Source: Calliopum simillimum
Taxonomy: Eukaryota; Arthropoda; Insecta; Diptera; Lauxaniidae
Reading direction: 5' to 3'
Length of the DNA: 64,000 nucleotides
Assembly: GCA_951812925.1 (NCBI GenBank)
Contig: OX638369.1
Span: forward strand, 29,066,392 to 29,130,391
In this document: piece by piece, positions 60,063 through 64,000 of the stretch
Numbering within the stretch: the stretch's first letter is position 1
Layout of the letters: each line of letters starts with the position of its first letter
Notes under the pieces: generated by a model
Database searches by the model: none
What the model was told of the DNA's origin: nothing
The model's input: only the letters and a program-made list of their open reading frames with translations
Program-made: the position numbers and the translations under genes

Positions 60063-61014
60063 TTGAAGTATTTTACCACTGTTTATTTCTAAACTTATTA
60101 AAAAACTTTGTGCAATTTTTATTTTTATCACTCTCTAAATCAAATAAAACTTAATTTTTGCTATGTACTCAAGCACAAAATTAGTTAAGCACAAAACAAA
60201 TTCAACAAACAAATAAATGAAATAACAAAAAAAAAAAAACAGAAGCAGTAAAGCTTTTAAAAGCACTAAATCATCCTTGTAAAAGGCTGTAAGTGCCAAT
60301 GCTGCAAATTAAGTGCTGCAAAGTTCATTTTGGCCGCAACAACACTTACAGCAGCAGCAGCGGCAACAGCAATAACAAACAGCATTTTTATTGCCATTTC
60401 TGACGCTGCTAATTTTTCGCTTTTATCCATCCATCTCTAACTATTTCGTTCTCTTTACTGTATTTCTTTTTTCATTCTACTTTCTACTTCTATCTTTCTA
60501 CTTTTTTCTGTGCGCTTTCTTTAAGTGTTGGCCCGCAGACGCAATTAAGTTTGATTGCTTTGGCTAAAACACGCGGGCAGCAGTAGCAGAGTATATGAAG
60601 TGGTAGAAGTAGAAGACAGGAACTGCTGAATGAGTGCCCCAATAAAAAGAACAAATAACGCCAAAAGGCCAAAAATATTTTTCTTTTCACATTTTAGTGC
60701 TGCTTAATACCATTCATTTGTTTTTGCCTGCTGGTTTCTTTCTGTTATTTCATTTCATTTTATTTTATTTTCTCTGTTTTTATTCTTAGTACCTACTGCT
60801 TTTGTTGTTTTCTTTGTTTACTGCAACGCTTAAAGAGCGCTTAATATTTTGCTGCTTGACCTCTGGTACTCAAGTGTGGTACGGGCAATCAGGCAAATGT
60901 TGAGTTTTACTGTTTTCAAAGGACATATTGCTGACTGAAACTTTGACTTTGAATTTGAGTATTTTTCAAAAATTTTTAACACAAAAAAAAGAGATTTTAA
61001 TGCTGTGCAAATTG
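60063..61014. other. Non-coding stretch with CAG/CAA tract
   Basis: No gene supported. ACAGCAGCAGCAGCGGCAAC at 60348-60367. The minus frame 60490-60690 has no recognised family. Confidence 0.55.
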
Positions 61015-61176
61015 GCAGCCAGCATTCAAAAATGAGGATTTTGTTCTAAATTTGGCGATAAATAAATTAATTAAGTTAAATTAAGCAATTGTAGCATCGC
61101 TTTGCCGAAATCTGGCTTCGAAGTTTTTTTGAAAACATTTGTTTTTTAAAATAAATGTTACTCATACGTCTCGATG
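61015..61176 (-). repeat. AMB unit 24 (A opposite to M and B)
   Basis: Minus-strand M GCGATGCTACAA (61100-61089) and B AATGCTGGCTGC (61026-61015) are about 78 bp apart. A box TTACTCATACGTCTCGATG is on the plus strand (61158-61176). Confidence 0.7.
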
Positions 61177-61396
61177 TATCAGTTATATTCATTTAAGAAT
61201 TGCCTTGCGAGCTCTAATTTCCTTTTAAATTCCATAACGGGACCTGTCACAAGTCCTATTTATCACTTTCATAACAAAAACTATAGAAAATCACCTAAGC
61301 ATTTATAAAAACTATAGACTAAAAGTTTGACTTTGAAATTGAAAAGTTTTTTAAAAATTTTTATCAAAAAAATATATTTTAATGCTGAAAACTTTG

Positions 61397-61485
61397 GCAG
61401 CCAGTATTCAGAAGTAACACTCTTGTACCAAAAATACTGATAAATAAACTAATCGGGTAAAATTAAGCAATTGAAGCATAGCATC
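61397..61485 (-). repeat. AMB unit 25 (A box lost)
   Basis: Minus-strand B ACTGGCTGC (61405-61397) and M-like TGATGCTATGCTTCAA (about 61485-61471). It is a clear sequence relative of unit 24 (both carry AAATTAAGCAATTG near M). The A position near 61530 is AT-rich with no match. Confidence 0.6.
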
Positions 61486-61592
61486 ACAGAAAGCCGGCAT
61501 CGGAATTTTTTGCAGGCAAAAAATTTCCAAATGATTTTTTTTAAAAAATTTTATAACAAAAAAACGATATTTTAGTGCTGAAAAAACTGGAA

Positions 61593-61720
61593 GGCAGTAT
61601 TCAAAAATCAAACTTTTGTACAAAAGCTACCAATTAATAACTTGATCGAGTTAAATTAAGCAGCTGCAAAAAATGTTCACATGATTTTCTAAAGTATACG
61701 CTACTCATACGACATGTTAT
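61593..61720 (-). repeat. AMB unit 26 (M degenerate)
   Basis: Minus-strand B-like AATACTGCC (61601-61593). The M position near 61665 is degenerate, although flanking AAATTAAGCA matches units 24 and 25. A box CTACTCATACGACATGTTA on the plus strand (from 61701). Confidence 0.55.
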
Positions 61721-62720
61721 AACAGTTGCATTGGTTCAAACATTATCTTCTTTATTCTAGCGTCCTTTTAAACTTTCATTAATGCTACTGTCACAACTAA
61801 TTTTCATTACTTTCAGCACAAACACTATAGAAACTCGCCTCATCATTTATATAAACTAAAGCCGCCAAATTTTCATGTTCTTGAAGAGAGAGAAAAAAAA
61901 GAAAAATCCACCCATTTTTTTTTTTTTCACAGTAAATTTTAATGAAAACACTGCATGACACAGCGCAGTCAGTGCCCCTAGTAACAAAATCAGTGTGGTG
62001 GTATCTTATACCACCAAGTTGTACGTTTTATGTTGCTAAAAGTGAATTTTCGCTTGATTGGTGCCATCAACATAAACTCACGTTTCACTTGGGCTTCCTT
62101 CCATTCACTTTGTGTGTTTGCATATTTGCTACATTGAATTAATTTTGTTAAGCTATTTCGACTTCGCCCCCAACAAATTGGCGCCCAATTTCTATTCAGT
62201 AATTTTCCACATTTCCACATTTCTAATTAGAAATAATTTTTTGTTTATAAATTGCGTCAAACAGCAGTCGCAACATTGGTGGTTGCCCAATAAAATTTTG
62301 CTTTGATACACCTACCGACACAATGTGCTATGCAATGGCCCACGTATATGTTAAGTTCAGACAGCGTGGGACCCCTACCGTCTTGCAAAAGTTAATGAAA
62401 ATTGACAAACGAATTGACATAAACAGCAAGTTTGATTCTGCATGGTCAATTAATGTAGAGGCGTTGAGTGGGTTTGTTTTTTTTTTTTTTTTTTGGGGTG
62501 GAGTGGATGGTGTGACCAATGATTTTTTGGTATCATCCCTCTGCATTCTTATTTGGTTGTGCGCGTGACTAATATGCTGATTTCATTTTCAGCAACTTTT
62601 GTTGCTAAGGAATATGCCTTTAATAACTGAAATTTTGGTATTTTGTGTTAATCAAATATATAGTTAGACAATTTTTAAGGAGCAGTTAAAAAAAATTAGA
62701 TTTTTGAGGCAGAACATTCA
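61721..62720. other. Unannotated AT-rich DNA
   Basis: No gene supported. A T run (62478-62494) explains the long frames on both strands near 62323-62568. Confidence 0.55.
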
Positions 62721-62888
62721 GCGGCCACCTTTATGATCCAGTATTTATTGTCATAAACTCAAGATTTGAGGCAAAAAAACTTTGCAAATTGTTGTTTGAT
62801 AGCATCAAACTTCTTAGATATCTAAGAATTTGTGTAAGTTACGTAGATTTATATTGCTAAATAATCAAATGTTAATCATACGTCGTAC
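62721..62888 (-). repeat. AMB unit 27 (A opposite to M and B)
   Basis: Minus-strand M-like GTTTGATGCTATCA (62811-62798) and B GGTGGCCGC (62729-62721) are about 78-80 bp apart. A box GTTAATCATACGTCGTAC on the plus strand (62871-62888). Confidence 0.65.
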
Positions 62889-62930
62889 AAAAAATCCATA
62901 AAACTGCAAAAAATTTTAAAATATTTCAAT

Positions 62931-62952
62931 GTCACTCATACGTCACGTTGCG
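62931..62952 (+). repeat. AMB family, second A box beside unit 27 (unit 28)
   Basis: GTCACTCATACGTCACGTTG followed by CG, only 60 bp after the A box of unit 27. No further M or B pair is assigned to it. Confidence 0.7.
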
Positions 62953-63660
62953 TATTATACATTTTTTGCGCAATAATAATTTTAGAAATATTTTTATAAC
63001 TTTATCTTCAATTTCGTGCAACTTCTTCATAAGTTTTCTCCTTTTTTTTTTTGCTTACTTTAAGTTTTATGCTTAAATTTTTGCTGAATCATTAAACATT
63101 CATTTTAAAAATTTTAAAAAGAAATAATTTTTTGTTTGACTTTTTTTTTTGTCAACTACTGCTTTGTCATCATCATTATCCTCATCATCATCCATTCAAG
63201 ATAGTATATCATTCTGATTGTTCTGCGCCTAACTAATTGCTTTATTGCTCCTTCTGGGCAATTCTTGTCAGAGTTTTTGTTTTATTCAATTTCTGTATCG
63301 CTACTTGCAGACTCACTTTTGATTTTTAATTTATTGTCGTTAATTATTTATACGCAAAGTTTTTTTTTTCAGTCAGATTTTGTTTACATTTTTGAAATGC
63401 CATTGTTTTTGTTGTAGGAAACGCCAGCTGTTTTTTCTTTGATTATATAAATTTTGTAGGAAAAGTTGCCTTATTATAAAATCAAAAAAGACAAAGCAAA
63501 GCATTGAGTAGGAAGTCAATTATGTTAATTAATAACAGTTTTTGTTGCTCAAAATAATTACTTGATGAATGAGAAAAAATAAAATGATTTTGAGTTATTT
63601 TTTAATTTTTTCCAATGTCGACTTTAAAATAGATCTTGGATATTTTCTATCAAAAACATT
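62953..63660. other. Unannotated AT-rich DNA
   Basis: Only simple tracts (T runs at 63042 and 63141, TCATCATCATTATCCTCATC near 63168-63190). Confidence 0.55.
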
Positions 63661-63837
63661 ACGGCCATATGGAAGATAAAGTTTTTTGTTCAAATAAATA
63701 TAACACTAAATTTTTCACGAGAACAATTACGCTCTTGTTGCATCGGAACAGACATAAAGAATTTAAGATTCAATGAAACTTTATTTTTTTAAAGCATTGC
63801 ATATCAATAAAATGTAACGCATACGTCATGTTGTGTG
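63661..63837 (-). repeat. AMB unit 29 (A opposite to M and B)
   Basis: Minus-strand M GTTCCGATGCAACAAG (63749-63734) and B TATGGCCGT (63669-63661) are 78 bp apart. A box GTAACGCATACGTCATGTTG on the plus strand (63814-63833). It lies near the window end, so the array may continue beyond it. Confidence 0.75.
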
Positions 63838-64000
63838 TAACAAAAATTGCTGCAAAATTTTGTGCCCGATATTTATTAATTTATTAATTTTCATCTGACC
63901 TTACATACTAGGTACGTTCAAATAAATTATATCAAAACACAATGTTGATGAGATGCAAATTTTTTCTGAGTACTGATATTCTTCAGATGTTTTGAGTTTT

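Overview
This 64 kb window looks like non-coding, AT-rich nuclear DNA of a higher (schizophoran) fly. A tephritid fruit fly is my best guess, but that is inference. The reasons are the CAG/CAA ('opa'-like) and TG/CA microsatellites, mariner, piggyBac-like and pogo/Tigger-like transposon remains, a Foldback element, and two copies of a dipteran mini-me/DINE-1-like element (CCAG-type tetranucleotide tract, then a TGATCAAGAATA core, then GGGTATAAAA). I see no host protein-coding exon I can defend, and no rRNA, tRNA, CRISPR or operon. The longest open frames are low-complexity A-rich noise, translations of tandem repeats, or dead transposases.

The most interesting content is a dispersed family of about 25 short units, which I call AMB units. 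Each has up to three conserved boxes in otherwise poorly conserved AT-rich DNA: box A (TTACTCATACGWCATGTTG, often GTCACTCATACGTCATG), box M (about TTCGATATRACTTA) and box B (AATGGCTGCTCAA, or AWGGCYGC in general). The start of M lies 78-80 bp before the start of B in nearly every unit where both can be read, while the A box moves and flips. In the left block (about 3.4-12.7 kb and 20.7 kb) A, M and B share a strand and A-to-B is usually 125-131 bp. In the right block (about 48-64 kb) A is on the opposite strand to M and B. No unit was found between about 21 and 47.9 kb. The family may be a decayed tandem satellite, an array of regulatory or architectural protein sites, or a repeat domain of a long non-coding RNA. 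I cannot decide from sequence alone.

Layout: 1-12.7 kb holds the left AMB block, interrupted by a piggyBac-like element with a nested MITE (2.0-3.3 kb), a foldback MITE (4.8-5.4 kb) and a second foldback element inserted after an A box (10.2-11.2 kb). 13.1-15.2 kb is a possible piggyBac-like element containing a dead mariner. 17-20.3 kb is a mini-me/DINE-like element with a Foldback element nested in it (9-bp target duplication, 200-N assembly gap), then tandem repeats. 22.5-24.4 kb has a putative PIF-like MITE and a foldback element with a GC-richer core. 25.5-26.7 kb is a 9-bp minisatellite. 27.0-28.4 kb is an internally deleted piggyBac. 30.8-31.8 kb is a minisatellite. 33.9-35.7 kb has an inverted mini-me/DINE copy and a terminal-repeat element. 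37.6-39.6 kb is a TTAA-bounded block of short repeats with an inserted hairpin. 41.1-41.4 and 43.3-43.7 kb are further tandem repeats. 45.2-47.3 kb is a pogo/Tigger-like transposon. 47.9-64 kb is the right AMB block, interrupted at 49.6-52.3 kb by a GTACATAAAGG-type minisatellite carrying a nested terminal-repeat element with a broken mariner.

Nothing here forms a metabolic or operonic system. The recognisable genes are transposases, all disabled. All coordinates come from reading by eye and are good to a few bases for boxes and termini, but looser for repeat-block edges.
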